From Salimicrobium flavidum (GTDB taxonomy: Bacteria; Bacillota; Bacilli; Bacillales; Halobacillaceae): a DNA stretch of 64,000 nucleotides. Of this stretch, positions 1 to 9,560 are shown one piece after another; the stretch's first letter is position 1, and every line of letters starts with the position of its first letter. A program made the position numbers and the translations under genes. The notes under the pieces were generated by a model. That model saw only the letters and a list, made by a program, of their open reading frames with translations, was not told the DNA's origin and did not search any database. The DNA is taken from assembly GCF_900156645.1 (NCBI RefSeq), contig NZ_FTOC01000002.1, forward strand, positions 124,001 through 188,000, read 5' to 3'.

Positions 1-93
1 TCGCTTTCCATGGGCAAGGCTTCAGCTGAATGGATCAAGCGAATAGCTTGATCCATTGGATCTTAAGCTCGTGCTGTTCCCCTAGGAGTCTCC
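1..93 (-). repeat. R2 repeat copy a, cut by window edge
   Basis: On the minus strand this carries GGAGACTCC, then GGGAACAGCACGAGC, AAGATCCAATGG and TTGCCCATGGAAAGCGA. The same blocks occur at 61811-61994 and, more diverged, at 44225-44411. It contains a perfect 12-bp inverted repeat (29-40 with 46-57). It is noncoding and probably the remnant of a mobile or hairpin element. The rest of the element lies left of position 1. From 94 to about 380 I see no convincing gene or signal. Confidence 0.6.
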
Positions 94-384
94 GTGTTTT
101 TCTTATGAATATTCGTTTTCAGCATTTCTACCATACATTCTGTCCCAGGCTCGTATACTGTTTGCGGAGGATTCTCTACATTATCCTTCCTACAATGATG
201 AGTCTCGTCTCGAATCTTCCGGTGTTGATTGCTGTTGTTCGTTCTCTTACAAATTCTTTTTGTGTATATCTTCAGAGTCCGCTGCCCCTGGCTGTTTTTC
301 TTTCCAATAGGTTTATAAAGTATTAGAAAAGGAAAAGTAAAGAGTGTGCGATTGCTCTGAATAAATATAAATTCACTCATCCGT

Positions 385-413
385 TTGACACCGCTTACAC
401 ATTCCGATATAGT
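385..413 (+). promoter_or_regulatory. glpFK promoter with cre-like site
   Basis: TTGACA (385-390), a 17-bp spacer and TATAGT (408-413) form a near-consensus sigma-A promoter. The 14-mer TGACACCGCTTACA at 386-399 matches the CcpA cre consensus TGWAANCGNTNWCA at all but one position and covers the -35 region. GCTTACAC (393-400) and GTGTAAGC (412-419) also form a perfect inverted repeat around the spacer. Catabolite repression of glycerol uptake is known in Bacillus; its operation here is inferred. Confidence 0.75.
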
Positions 414-449
414 GTAAGCAACAAGTTAAAACGTGTGGTGGAGAATTGG

Positions 450-506
450 AGATTCACATGAGTAGGCGCATTGAGACCAGTGTGCCTTGTCATGTGAATC
501 TTTTTT
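450..506 (+). promoter_or_regulatory. glpFK leader terminator/antiterminator (GlpP-type)
   Basis: AGATTCACATGA (450-461) pairs perfectly with TCATGTGAATCT (490-501) and is followed by six T residues. This is a strong intrinsic terminator between the promoter and glpF. In Bacillus subtilis, glp leaders of this design are read through by the antiterminator GlpP when glycerol-3-phosphate is present. The glpP gene itself is not in the window. Confidence 0.75.
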
Positions 507-545
507 CGTTTCCACTTACAAATAATGTGAAAAGGAGTAATGAAG

Positions 546-1376
546 ATGCATGAATTTTTAGCTGAGCTTATCGGTACGATGATTCTGATTATATTCGGAG
601 GAGGAGTTGTAGGCGGGGTCGTATTAAAAGACTCCAAAGCGGAAGGTGCCGGCTGGGTACTGATTACTCTTGCCTGGGGACTCGGGGTGACGATGGCAGT
701 TTATGCCGTGGGTAGTGTTTCCGGTGCTCATATCAACCCTGCAGTGACACTAGGGTTTGCTTCGGTCGGTGAATTCCCGTGGTCGAAAGTGCCGATGTAC
801 ATTTCTGCCCAGGTAATCGGAGCTTTTATAGGTGGTATCCTCGTTTTCCTGAACTATCTGCCACACTGGCGGGTAACCGAGGACAAGGGAGCGAAATTGG
901 CGGTCTTCTCGACAGATCCTGCTATCCGAAGCCCTTTTTCGAACCTTGTCAGTGAGATACTCGGTACGTTTGTACTGGTGATGGGGATATTATTCATAGG
1001 GGCCAACAGTTTTACGGAAGGACTTAACCCGGCGATCGTCGGGCTGCTGATTGTTGCAATCGGCATGAGTCTCGGTGGAACGACGGGCTATGCGATCAAC
1101 CCGGCCCGGGACCTTGGACCGCGTATCGCCCATGCCCTGTTGCCGATACCAGGCAAAGGCGGTTCTGACTGGAAATACTCCTGGGTGCCGATTGTCGGAC
1201 CGGCTCTTGGAGGGATGTACGGAGCGCTTTTCTACAAAGCATTGTTTCTAAATAATTACAACATACCTTTTTGGATCGGTACGGTAGTGATTTTAGCTAT
1301 CCTGTTCCTGGCGGCAAAGTCGGAATTAAGCAAAAACCCGACACCGGCGGACGATCTTGAAGAGAAAATCAGCTAG
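546..1376 (+). CDS. glpF: Glycerol uptake facilitator (aquaglyceroporin)
   Basis: A 276-residue membrane channel of the MIP family that lets glycerol diffuse into the cell. Both pore motifs are present: GAHINPAVTLG (Asn64) and YAINPARDLGPR (Asn185). The Asp after the second NPAR is typical of glycerol facilitators rather than water-only aquaporins. The hydrophobic profile suits six membrane helices. I chose ATG 546, about 8 nt after AAAGGAG; the in-frame ATG at 540 is too close to that site. It is followed after 43 nt by glpK, so entry is coupled to phosphorylation. Expression is probably set by CcpA and by leader antitermination. Confidence 0.95.
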   Translation: MHEFLAELIGTMILIIFGGGVVGGVVLKDSKAEGAGWVLITLAWGLGVTMAVYAVGSVSGAHINPAVTLGFASVGEFPWSKVPMYISAQVIGAFIGGILVFLNYLPHWRVTEDKGAKLAVFSTDPAIRSPFSNLVSEILGTFVLVMGILFIGANSFTEGLNPAIVGLLIVAIGMSLGGTTGYAINPARDLGPRIAHALLPIPGKGGSDWKYSWVPIVGPALGGMYGALFYKALFLNNYNIPFWIGTVVILAILFLAAKSELSKNPTPADDLEEKIS

Positions 1377-1401
1377 TACGTTTACTTTATGAATAACATA
1401 A

Positions 1402-2913
<1,512 letters not shown>

Positions 2914-2923
2914 ACATGAGTCA

Positions 2924-2962
2924 TAAAAACCGTCACAGTGATTTTCACTGTGGCGGTTTTTA
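2924..2962 (+). terminator. glpFK terminator
   Basis: A 17-bp stem, AAAAACCGTCACAGTG paired with CACTGTGGCGGTTTTT across a 5-nt loop, ending in a T-run. Confidence 0.9.
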
Positions 2963-3064
2963 TACAATAGTATCTCCTGACTCTCCAGCTTCCGCTTTTC
3001 TAACTTACTGTTTAGAGTTATAATAGTGGCTGAAGAAATATGGTTCCAGAGAGGAAGTTGGCAT

Positions 3065-4219
3065 GTGAGGTGGGAAGAAAGATTTGATTGGCAGCTGTTT
3101 TTTTCGATCCTGGCTTTTATTGCTGTCAGTTGCATCGCTTTATATAGTGCCCAGCAAAGTGAACAATATAACGAGCCCTTCGTCATGAAGCAGCTGGTCT
3201 TCTACGGACTCGGATTTTTCGTCATCGGTTTCATGATGTATTTCGACCCTGATCTTTATCAGAAAGCCAGCATTTATTTGTATATATTCGGACTACTGCT
3301 CCTGGTGGCCTTGATCCTTGCCCCATCTTCTATTGCACCTGTTGTCAAAGGACAGAAAAGTTGGTTTGTGCTTCCGGGATTATCGATTCAACCATCCGAA
3401 TTCATGAAGATCTTCACGATTATGATGCTTGCCAGTAGTATATCGAAACATAATGAAAGATTCCGTGGCCCGGTTCTTAAGTCAGATTTTCTACTGATAG
3501 GGAAAATTGTCGGGATTACCGCTCTTCCGCTCCTTTTAGTTATGCAACAGCCCGATTTAGGTACCTCTCTCGTTTTCATTGCGATCATGGTCGGTATGAT
3601 TCTCATCTCCGGGGTGCGATGGCGTGTCATCATTCCTTTATATACAGGGATAGCAGCTCTTGCTACGACAGTTATTATCCTTGCGCTTCAGGCGCCGCAG
3701 ATTCTTGAAAAATACCTCGGCGTAAAAGAGTACCATTTCGGTCGTATCTATTCCTGGCTCCAGCCGCTTAAATACGAAGACTCTTCCGGTTATCAGCTTG
3801 TGAAGGCGATGCGGGCGATAGGCTCCGGTCAATTGTTCGGAAAGGGGACAGGGGGGCGCGAGGTGTATATGCCTGAGAGTCAGACGGACTTCATTTTCAG
3901 TATCATCGGGGAAGAATACGGGTTTATCGGAACTTGTGTGGTTCTGCTATTGTTCTTCCTGTTGATTTATCGTCTGACCGTCATTGCCCAGCGTGCTAAT
4001 TCTCATTTCAGCTCTTACGTTCTCGTAGGAATCATCGTTATGATCACCTTCCATGTTTTTCAAAATATCGGCATGTCGATTCAACTGTTGCCGATCACAG
4101 GTATCCCGCTTCCGTTCGTCAGTTACGGAGGAAGTTCATTGCTTGCAACGCTTATGGCGATGGGATTCGCTTTTGCTGTGACGTTTCATCATCGTACGTA
4201 TATGTTTGGAGAAAAGTAA
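3065..4219 (+). CDS. rodA: Rod-shape determining SEDS protein RodA
   Basis: A 384-residue polytopic membrane protein of the SEDS (FtsW/RodA/SpoVE) family. These are peptidoglycan glycosyltransferases that work with class B PBPs in sidewall growth. Recognisable blocks are KSWFVLPGLSIQPSEFMKI, QQPDLGTSLVF, ESQTDFIFSIIGEEYGFIG and GIPLPFVSYGGSSLL. By my recollection these resemble Bacillus RodA more than FtsW. The reading frame is open from GTG 3026, but a TATAAT box at 3019-3024 would put transcription start near 3031. GTG 3065, preceded by AGAGGAAG, is therefore preferred. It is transcribed alone and followed by a terminator. Confidence 0.88.
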   Translation: MRWEERFDWQLFFSILAFIAVSCIALYSAQQSEQYNEPFVMKQLVFYGLGFFVIGFMMYFDPDLYQKASIYLYIFGLLLLVALILAPSSIAPVVKGQKSWFVLPGLSIQPSEFMKIFTIMMLASSISKHNERFRGPVLKSDFLLIGKIVGITALPLLLVMQQPDLGTSLVFIAIMVGMILISGVRWRVIIPLYTGIAALATTVIILALQAPQILEKYLGVKEYHFGRIYSWLQPLKYEDSSGYQLVKAMRAIGSGQLFGKGTGGREVYMPESQTDFIFSIIGEEYGFIGTCVVLLLFFLLIYRLTVIAQRANSHFSSYVLVGIIVMITFHVFQNIGMSIQLLPITGIPLPFVSYGGSSLLATLMAMGFAFAVTFHHRTYMFGEK

Positions 4220-4248
4220 GTCGCCTGCTGAGCCAGGCGACTTTTTTT
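4219..4248 (+). terminator. rodA terminator
   Basis: AGTCGCCTG pairs with CAGGCGACT, followed by T7; the stem begins inside the stop codon of rodA. Confidence 0.9.
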
Positions 4249-4368
4249 ACGGCAAATTTGAAGTGTGAAGAGACAGAAATAAAGTCTTGGATAGGTGGAG
4301 TTGGAAACAATTATCGAGCATATAAATCAGGAATTGGAGCTTCAATTGTGTAATAGAAGGTTTGCTAA

Positions 4369-6456
4369 ATGAAATATAACAAGTACAATAGTAGCAAGAC
4401 ACTAGGAGGGAATGAATTGGAGAATTCTATTATACTTGAACAATTTTATGATATTAAATTAATTATTCTTTCTATCCTTGTAGCTATTTTCGGTTCATAC
4501 ATAACGTTATTTATGAATCGCCGCATTGCTTTGATGAAAGGGTATAGTCGGGTGATGATCGCTTTCACTTCTTTGGTGATGGGGATGACGGTCTGGGCTA
4601 TGCATTTCATAGGGATGTCGTCTTTCAGTTTAAAAGTGATCATCACCTATAATTGGTTACTGACAATTTTGTCGATTGTGCCGGCACTGTTCGCTTCCTT
4701 TGTAGCTTTTACAACCCTATATGTAATTGTCTCCCGGTGGTGGGCTACCTTGTTTTCGAGTATAGTAATAGGTCTTGGAATTTCGGGGATGCATTATGCA
4801 GGAATGGCTGCGATTACATCTGAAGGATTTATGGTATATGATACTGGTCTTGTCATTCTTTCGATTTTGTTTGCGATTGGAGTAGCCTTTCTGGGACTGT
4901 ATTTATTGAGGCAGATGAAGAATGTGCATAAAACAGTAGCATTGATGCAACCTGCTATTATCATAGGTGTCGGTGTTTCCGGCATGCATTACCTTGGGAT
5001 GTTAGCTATGGAATTTCATCTTCCGGAAGAAAACCTGGTCGCTCTTCAAAGTGCACCTGTAGTTTCTTTCGATATTCTAGGTATTATACTCGCAGCTATA
5101 GTGTGTACTAGTCTTTTCCTCATATTCGGTTACATCCAATCCCGACATGTCGCTATACGTAAAGTGGCTTATCAGGATGTACTTACCGGTCTGCCGAATC
5201 GTCATTGGGTGCATCAATTCATGGGGAAAGAAACGGAACATCTTCATCGGCATGGAGGCGTCCTATATTTATTGATTGATATTGATCAGTTTCAGTGGAT
5301 CAATGAAACTTTTGGATATCGGCAGGGAGATGAACTACTTAGGGAATTCGCTGATTATTTGTCGGAGAACAAAAAGAGCGGGGATATCGTTATACGTTAT
5401 GCGGGGAACCAATTCCTGTGTATGACACCTATTGAAGAAGGCATGGAAGTGAACGAAGAAGTGCTTCGTTATCATGATACTTTGAAACGCCCTTTCTCTA
5501 TCGGGGGAACATCAATCCATGTTTTCACCACTATAGGAGCAACAATCTCCGGAGATAAAGAAGACATACCATTTATCTTTGGGAATCTTGAGCAGGCACT
5601 GCAATACGGAAAAAATCAAGGTAAGAATCGGTATGTCGTATATGATTCTTCGTTGCATTCCAACCGCAGGGAACGGGAAATCGAAGAATATATTAAACAG
5701 GATGTAGCTGACGGAATGAAAGGTTTTTCTCTTGTAATCCAACCCAAATTCCAGCTGCCGGAAGTATCTATCGCCGGAGCAGAAGTGCTTGTACGATGGT
5801 ACAATGAAGAACTTGGGCATGTACCGCCAGGGGAGTTTATTCCGGTGACGGAGCGGAATGGCACTATTCAGCATATTACGATGTGGGTATTGAAAGAAGC
5901 GCTGTGTTATATGAAGCAGTGGAAGTTAAGAGGCTTCGACATTTCGAGTCTTTCCATCAACTTATCCACGGTTCATTTTCAGATTGAAGATGCCAATGAC
6001 ATGCTCTTTCAAGCTTTCGAAGATATGAATGTGGATCCCGCTTCCGGATGGTTGGAAGTCGAAGTTACAGAAACAGCAGTCATGAACAATCTGGAGAGAG
6101 CGACAGTGTTACTGGAAGAATTGCGTCAAAAAGGAATTCGTATTGCGTTGGATGATTTCGGGTCGGGCCTCTCATCATTCATGTATTTGAAAAAAATGCC
6201 GATTCATACTTTGAAATTGGACAAGTCATTGATGGATGGCGTTCCTTATAATGAAAAAGATAACATATTATTAGAAGTACTTTTGGATATGGCAGAAAGA
6301 CTTAACCTGGAAATGGTCACAGAAGGAATAGAAGACACTGTGCAACATAAGCATCTTATTTCAAGAAAGCTGATCGTCCAAGGATATTATTATGCTCGCC
6401 CCCTTCCCGTCAAAGATTTTGAAAATATGCATCTCCTTAAAAAGAAGGATGCTTGA
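4369..6456 (+). CDS. MHYT / degenerate GGDEF / EAL c-di-GMP protein
   Basis: A 695-residue membrane signalling protein. Residues ~30-215 hold an MHYT sensor with three MH(F/Y)xGM repeats (MHFIGM, MHYAGM, MHYLGM), a module thought to bind copper and sense a gas or redox state. A GGDEF domain (~270-425) has the signature site changed to AGNQF (345-349), so diguanylate cyclase activity is unlikely. The EAL domain (~440-685) keeps E472 in EVL, the Asn of NLS, VTET, DDFGSG, the Lys of LKLDK and QGYYYARPLP, so it should hydrolyse c-di-GMP. ATG 4369 has a moderate ribosome site. TTG 4417, with AGGAGGG six nt upstream, is a good alternative and would give 679 residues. Confidence 0.9.
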   Translation: MKYNKYNSSKTLGGNELENSIILEQFYDIKLIILSILVAIFGSYITLFMNRRIALMKGYSRVMIAFTSLVMGMTVWAMHFIGMSSFSLKVIITYNWLLTILSIVPALFASFVAFTTLYVIVSRWWATLFSSIVIGLGISGMHYAGMAAITSEGFMVYDTGLVILSILFAIGVAFLGLYLLRQMKNVHKTVALMQPAIIIGVGVSGMHYLGMLAMEFHLPEENLVALQSAPVVSFDILGIILAAIVCTSLFLIFGYIQSRHVAIRKVAYQDVLTGLPNRHWVHQFMGKETEHLHRHGGVLYLLIDIDQFQWINETFGYRQGDELLREFADYLSENKKSGDIVIRYAGNQFLCMTPIEEGMEVNEEVLRYHDTLKRPFSIGGTSIHVFTTIGATISGDKEDIPFIFGNLEQALQYGKNQGKNRYVVYDSSLHSNRREREIEEYIKQDVADGMKGFSLVIQPKFQLPEVSIAGAEVLVRWYNEELGHVPPGEFIPVTERNGTIQHITMWVLKEALCYMKQWKLRGFDISSLSINLSTVHFQIEDANDMLFQAFEDMNVDPASGWLEVEVTETAVMNNLERATVLLEELRQKGIRIALDDFGSGLSSFMYLKKMPIHTLKLDKSLMDGVPYNEKDNILLEVLLDMAERLNLEMVTEGIEDTVQHKHLISRKLIVQGYYYARPLPVKDFENMHLLKKKDA

Positions 6457-6494
6457 AATCAGGAGATCTTTCTTACTTGAAGAATTTAATAGTA

Positions 6495-6658
6495 GGCTCT
6501 GTTATCGTTTGTTGTAGCTTCAGGTGGAAGCTTGCCTCGGGCATGCCGGAAACTTCCCGTATCTCCTTCTGGTCGATACGAGTGATTTCCTTCTATGCCA
6601 GTCCCGCAGGCGTCTCCACCTTACGTTTCTATCATCAACAATAGTCTTTAACAGAGCG
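6495..6658 (+). mobile_element. R3 repeat copy a, MITE-like (164 bp)
   Basis: A noncoding element with terminal inverted repeats GCTCTGTTA (6496-6504) and TAACAGAGC (6649-6657). It is flanked by an 8-bp direct repeat, TAATAGTA (6487-6494 and 6659-6666), which looks like a target-site duplication. A related copy lies at 44016-44190. The inside can fold into a long imperfect hairpin. Ends beginning GGCTCTGTT with 8-bp duplications recall IS6- or ISL3-type elements, so mobilisation in trans is inferred. The open frame across it is not a gene. Confidence 0.65.
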
Positions 6659-6672
6659 TAATAGTAAATATA

Positions 6673-6718
6673 AATAGGGCTTGGCCGTTCACAGTACTGT
6701 GAACGGCCAAGCCCTATT
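6673..6718. terminator. 46-bp perfect palindrome, bidirectional terminator
   Basis: AATAGGGCTTGGCCGTTCACAGT and its exact complement are joined with no extra loop (axis 6695/6696). It lies between two convergent genes (EAL protein on +, YtxH-like on -). This is the expected place for a bidirectional transcription stop, although the T-tracts are short. Confidence 0.75.
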
Positions 6719-6729
6719 CTTTCAATATA

Positions 6730-7218
6730 TTACTTCTTGTCGTTGATATCAGTGATAGTCGTTTCTTCAGTTTCGTTCGTTTCATTATCACTGGATAGCT
6801 CCTCTTTTGCTTCCTGAGCTTTATCTCCGACAGATTGGAGTTCTTCTCCTGCATCTTTGGCAGTCTCGATCATTTCTTTGGACTCGTGTTGGATATCCTG
6901 AGCGCTCTCTTTGATTTGAGAACCCTGCTCGTCAAGGATTTCCTGGATTTTTTGGACTGCTTCCTTAGTAATGGAAGCGGCACTTTGAATCCGGCCGAGC
7001 CAGTCATCTTTAACGCCTTGAGGATCTTCTTTCACACGTGTAGCATAATCGGAAACTTTATGTTTGGCATTCGAGGAACCGGACTTCAGGCGTCTACGTT
7101 CTTCGGAATCTGCAGCCAGTACGACGACCGCTCCTACAAGAGCTCCGGAAACCATAGCGAGTGGAAGTTTGTTTCCTTTTCTCGTTCTGCTTTGATTGTT
7201 TTCATAATTTTGTACCAT
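6730..7218 (-). CDS. YtxH-like general stress protein
   Basis: A 162-residue protein with one hydrophobic segment near residues 18-37 (LPLAMVSGALVGAVVVLAA). It is followed by a long charged, helical, probably coiled-coil region and an acidic tail (SSDNETNETEETT). This is the plan of the YtxH/gas-vesicle-like family, whose Bacillus subtilis member is sigma-B dependent. The start has AGAGGGAT upstream. It is the last gene of a four-gene minus-strand cluster with DUF948 proteins, matching the ytxG-ytxH association. The molecular function of the family is unknown. Confidence 0.7.
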   Translation of the reverse strand: MVQNYENNQSRTRKGNKLPLAMVSGALVGAVVVLAADSEERRRLKSGSSNAKHKVSDYATRVKEDPQGVKDDWLGRIQSAASITKEAVQKIQEILDEQGSQIKESAQDIQHESKEMIETAKDAGEELQSVGDKAQEAKEELSSDNETNETEETTITDINDKK

Positions 7219-7221
7219 TGT

Positions 7222-7485
7222 TTATCCCTCTTTCTGTAATAGGTTATTTTGATAACGTGCGGATTGAACAGCTTCCTGTTTCAGCTGAAGCTTATCGGCT
7301 TCGATGGAATGGTATATGTGAGAGCCTGTGTTATACCGTTCCTGTCGTTTCCGTTCTTTTTTCAGGCGTCGATGCGATTCCTGTTTCTGAAACCGTGTGT
7401 CCCGGTAAAGAAAATATCCGCCAAGTGCGCCAAGAACAAAACCGAGTCCTGAGACTCCCGTATTGATCGTGTTATTCTGTGGCAT
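7222..7485 (-). CDS. Small hypothetical membrane protein
   Basis: An 87-residue protein with a glycine-rich hydrophobic segment near residues 10-27 (GVSGLGFVLGALGGYFLY) and a strongly basic helical region rich in Arg, Lys and Gln. I do not recognise a family. It overlaps the upstream DUF948 gene by 14 nt and is 3 nt from the YtxH-like gene, so it is surely cotranscribed. Its start follows GGAGAAG. Its place in the cluster suggests a membrane-associated stress protein, which is only inference. Confidence 0.6.
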   Translation of the reverse strand: MPQNNTINTGVSGLGFVLGALGGYFLYRDTRFQKQESHRRLKKERKRQERYNTGSHIYHSIEADKLQLKQEAVQSARYQNNLLQKEG

Positions 7486-7927
7486 GGTTCTTCTCCGGGA
7501 GGTTTTCTTTCAGGGCTTTTCTCTTTTGTACAAGGTAGTAGGAGAGGGCCAGCGCGCCATAGAGACCATTCCATCCCTGTTCTCCGACTTTGTCTTCGCC
7601 TTCGGTCGTATTCTTCTTCAATGCATGGGTAACATCTACGAGAGAGGAAGAAAGCTGACGGGAAGACTCACCGACATCTCCGACGATATAAAACAGTGGA
7701 CTCAACGCCCGAAGTTTTTCGTTAACATCTGCTAATGCCACATTACTGTTTTTAAGAATATCAGTAGTCTCATTCATGACATTATCAAGCTGAGAGGGCA
7801 ACTCGTCTACAGTGCGGTCGACTCCTTTCAGAACATCAGCAAGATTGTTCAAAGTTCTCACTAAAAAGATAGCGATAATCGCAAATGCAATAGCAATAAT
7901 CAATACACCGATTCCTAAATAATCCAT
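7472..7927 (-). CDS. DUF948 protein (YtxG-like), paralog 2
   Basis: A 151-residue protein with an N-terminal membrane helix (residues ~5-25, IGVLIIAIAFAIIAIFLV). A helical region follows with the heptad-like pattern of DUF948/YtxG proteins (LNNLADVLKGVDRTVDELPSQLDNVMNETTDIL). The C-terminal part is less typical. It is a paralog of the next gene upstream (7943-8368), from which it is separated by 15 nt. YtxG-type proteins are induced by general stress in Bacillus; their activity is not known. Confidence 0.75.
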   Translation of the reverse strand: MDYLGIGVLIIAIAFAIIAIFLVRTLNNLADVLKGVDRTVDELPSQLDNVMNETTDILKNSNVALADVNEKLRALSPLFYIVGDVGESSRQLSSSLVDVTHALKKNTTEGEDKVGEQGWNGLYGALALSYYLVQKRKALKENLPEKNHATE

Positions 7928-7942
7928 AATCGATCCCCTTTC

Positions 7943-8368
7943 TTATTTCGTTTGCTGTTTCGGACGGATCCGGCGGTACTTGGAGTACAACTCGATAACC
8001 GCATCTCCCCATTTCATAGCCTGGGCGACTTGCTCCGAGCTTCGATCGGAAGCATTTGAAACATGACGGGTAAGATTGTCAATCGAGTGATTTACGTTCC
8101 CTACCGAAGAACTGACGCTATGTAGAGATTCGAAAAGCGGGTCGATTGATTCGCTTTTGTGTTGGACGTCGTCAGCCAACGCGTTCGTTTTTCTTACGAG
8201 GTCTTCGGTCTGATTCGTCATGCCCTCGATTTGTTTCTCCACCGTATCGAGCGTGCTGGAAACATTGTGTAGAATTTCAGTAGCTGCATTCATCGTCTTA
8301 ACCAGGAAAATCACAATCAATCCAAAAGATAAAGCAATAATAAATAAACTTATGGAAACAAGTGACAA
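7943..8368 (-). CDS. DUF948 protein (YtxG-like), paralog 1
   Basis: A 141-residue protein with an N-terminal membrane helix and a periplasm-facing or cytoplasmic coiled region of the DUF948 type. It heads the minus-strand stress-like cluster. The frame extends to GTG 8377, but that GTG is itself part of the ribosome site AAGGAGGT. TTG 8368, seven nt after it, is therefore the likely start. A sigma-B-like promoter lies just upstream (8401-8426). The function is unknown beyond the stress link of the family. Confidence 0.75.
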   Translation of the reverse strand: MSLVSISLFIIALSFGLIVIFLVKTMNAATEILHNVSSTLDTVEKQIEGMTNQTEDLVRKTNALADDVQHKSESIDPLFESLHSVSSSVGNVNHSIDNLTRHVSNASDRSSEQVAQAMKWGDAVIELYSKYRRIRPKQQTK

Positions 8369-8400
8369 TGGTTCCACCTCCTTCGTCTTCTCTCTTCATG

Positions 8401-8426
8401 ATACCACTAAATTCATCATTTGAAAC
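8401..8426 (-). promoter_or_regulatory. Sigma-B-like promoter for the DUF948/YtxH cluster
   Basis: On the minus strand GTTTCA, 14 nt, TGGTAT. The sigma-B consensus is GTTTAA-N13-15-GGGTAT, so each box has one mismatch. It lies 24-33 nt before the GTG/TTG start region. Homologous ytx genes of Bacillus subtilis are sigma-B controlled, which supports the call. Confidence 0.55.
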
Positions 8427-8457
8427 TCATTGAAAAGGATGTTTTTCCAAAAAATTC

Positions 8458-8483
8458 GATTAATGAAGCCTCTCTTCGGGAAT
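8458..8483 (+). promoter_or_regulatory. Sigma-B-like promoter for the YihY-family gene
   Basis: GATTAA (8458-8463), 14 nt, GGGAAT (8478-8483); only one base departs from the sigma-B consensus. It is divergent from the promoter at 8401-8426 and would start RNA about 30 nt before the GTG start at 8522. Confidence 0.45.
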
Positions 8484-8521
8484 AGAAGGGCAGTAACTGT
8501 GACAAAGGGAGGTAGTGCAGG

Positions 8522-9346
8522 GTGTTCAAAAAAATCAGAGATTACGGAAAGGAATTTATAGGAGAGTTCCAAAAGGATGACGTGCCGGTACTTGCAGCAT
8601 CACAGGCATACTATTATTTGCTGGCGATTTTCCCGATGCTCATACTTATTCTGTCTTTATTGCCTTATTTCTCAATTGATAGTGAGCGCGTCATGGCATT
8701 CATTTCGAATAATGTGCCAGGGAACACAGGGGAGATTTTCAGGGAAAATATAGTGAGTGTTGTGGAGGAGCCGAGCGGCGGGCTTCTGACCATTGGTATT
8801 CTGGGTACGATATGGTCCGCTTCGAATGGTGTCAATGCTTTCATCAAAGCATCTAATATTGCTTATAATGTAGAAGAGACCCGCTCCTTTATCAAAGTGA
8901 GACTGATTTCGATCGGGCTGACTTTCGGAATGATAGTCGCTATCCTTGTAGCAATCATGCTGCCGGTGTTCGGTGATGTGATCATAAGCTTTACACAGAA
9001 TCTTCTTCGATTGCCTGATTCGACCGTCATCATATTCCAGATTTTAAGATGGGTAGTAGCAATTATTGTTATGACCGGGGTGCTGATGGCTCTTTACCAC
9101 ATCGCTCCGAATACGAAAATTCCGTTTAAGAGTATCATCCCAGGAGCGCTGACTACTGCTTTATTATGGCAGATCATTTCGTTGCTATTTTCATTTTATA
9201 TCAATAATTTCGGGAATTACTCGGCCACCTATGGAAGTCTTGGGGGGATCATCATACTGATGCTTTGGTTCTTCCTTACCGGTCTGATTCTTATGGTCGG
9301 AGCCGAAATCAACGTGATGATCAGTAAACACAAACAGTCGAAATAG
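8522..9346 (+). CDS. YihY/UPF0761 family membrane protein
   Basis: A 274-residue polytopic membrane protein of the YihY/BrkB family, once misnamed ribonuclease BN. Typical blocks are LAASQAYYYLLAIFPMLILILSLLPYF near the N terminus and YGSLGGIIILMLWFFLTGLILMVGAEIN near the C terminus. It probably has six helices. The family role is unsettled; an envelope or transport function is likely. The start is GTG 8522 after GGGAGG. It is a single gene, divergent from the stress-like cluster, with its own sigma-B-like promoter and terminator. Confidence 0.88.
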   Translation: MFKKIRDYGKEFIGEFQKDDVPVLAASQAYYYLLAIFPMLILILSLLPYFSIDSERVMAFISNNVPGNTGEIFRENIVSVVEEPSGGLLTIGILGTIWSASNGVNAFIKASNIAYNVEETRSFIKVRLISIGLTFGMIVAILVAIMLPVFGDVIISFTQNLLRLPDSTVIIFQILRWVVAIIVMTGVLMALYHIAPNTKIPFKSIIPGALTTALLWQIISLLFSFYINNFGNYSATYGSLGGIIILMLWFFLTGLILMVGAEINVMISKHKQSK

Positions 9347-9352
9347 TCAGAT

Positions 9353-9382
9353 AAAGACCGGTTTCCACCGGTCTTTTTTTAT
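9353..9382 (+). terminator. Terminator after the YihY-family gene
   Basis: AAAGACCGGT pairs with ACCGGTCTTT across a TTCC loop, followed by T7. Confidence 0.9.
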
Positions 9383-9560
9383 GGAAATGCGCTCATGACA
9401 ACGACTTTAATCGGTTGAAATATTTAGAGTAAACGATAGTATACGACAGGAATCGATTGGTTTTTGAAGAATAGTATTTTTTCTATTTACTTTAGGGGGA
9501 TATTTGATACTATATAGATATAAATGGTATCAAACTCTATTTGTAAAGGAGGAAGAGACG

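Noticed and set aside
30-380. Open frames on both strands before glpF
   Set aside because: No ribosome sites, no recognisable motifs, and the left part lies in an R2 repeat.
3026-3064. GTG 3026 as rodA start
   Set aside because: A TATAAT box at 3019-3024 puts transcription start after this codon, and no ribosome site precedes it.
6453-6644. 63-codon frame after the EAL protein
   Set aside because: It lies inside the R3 element and is not conserved as protein in the second copy.
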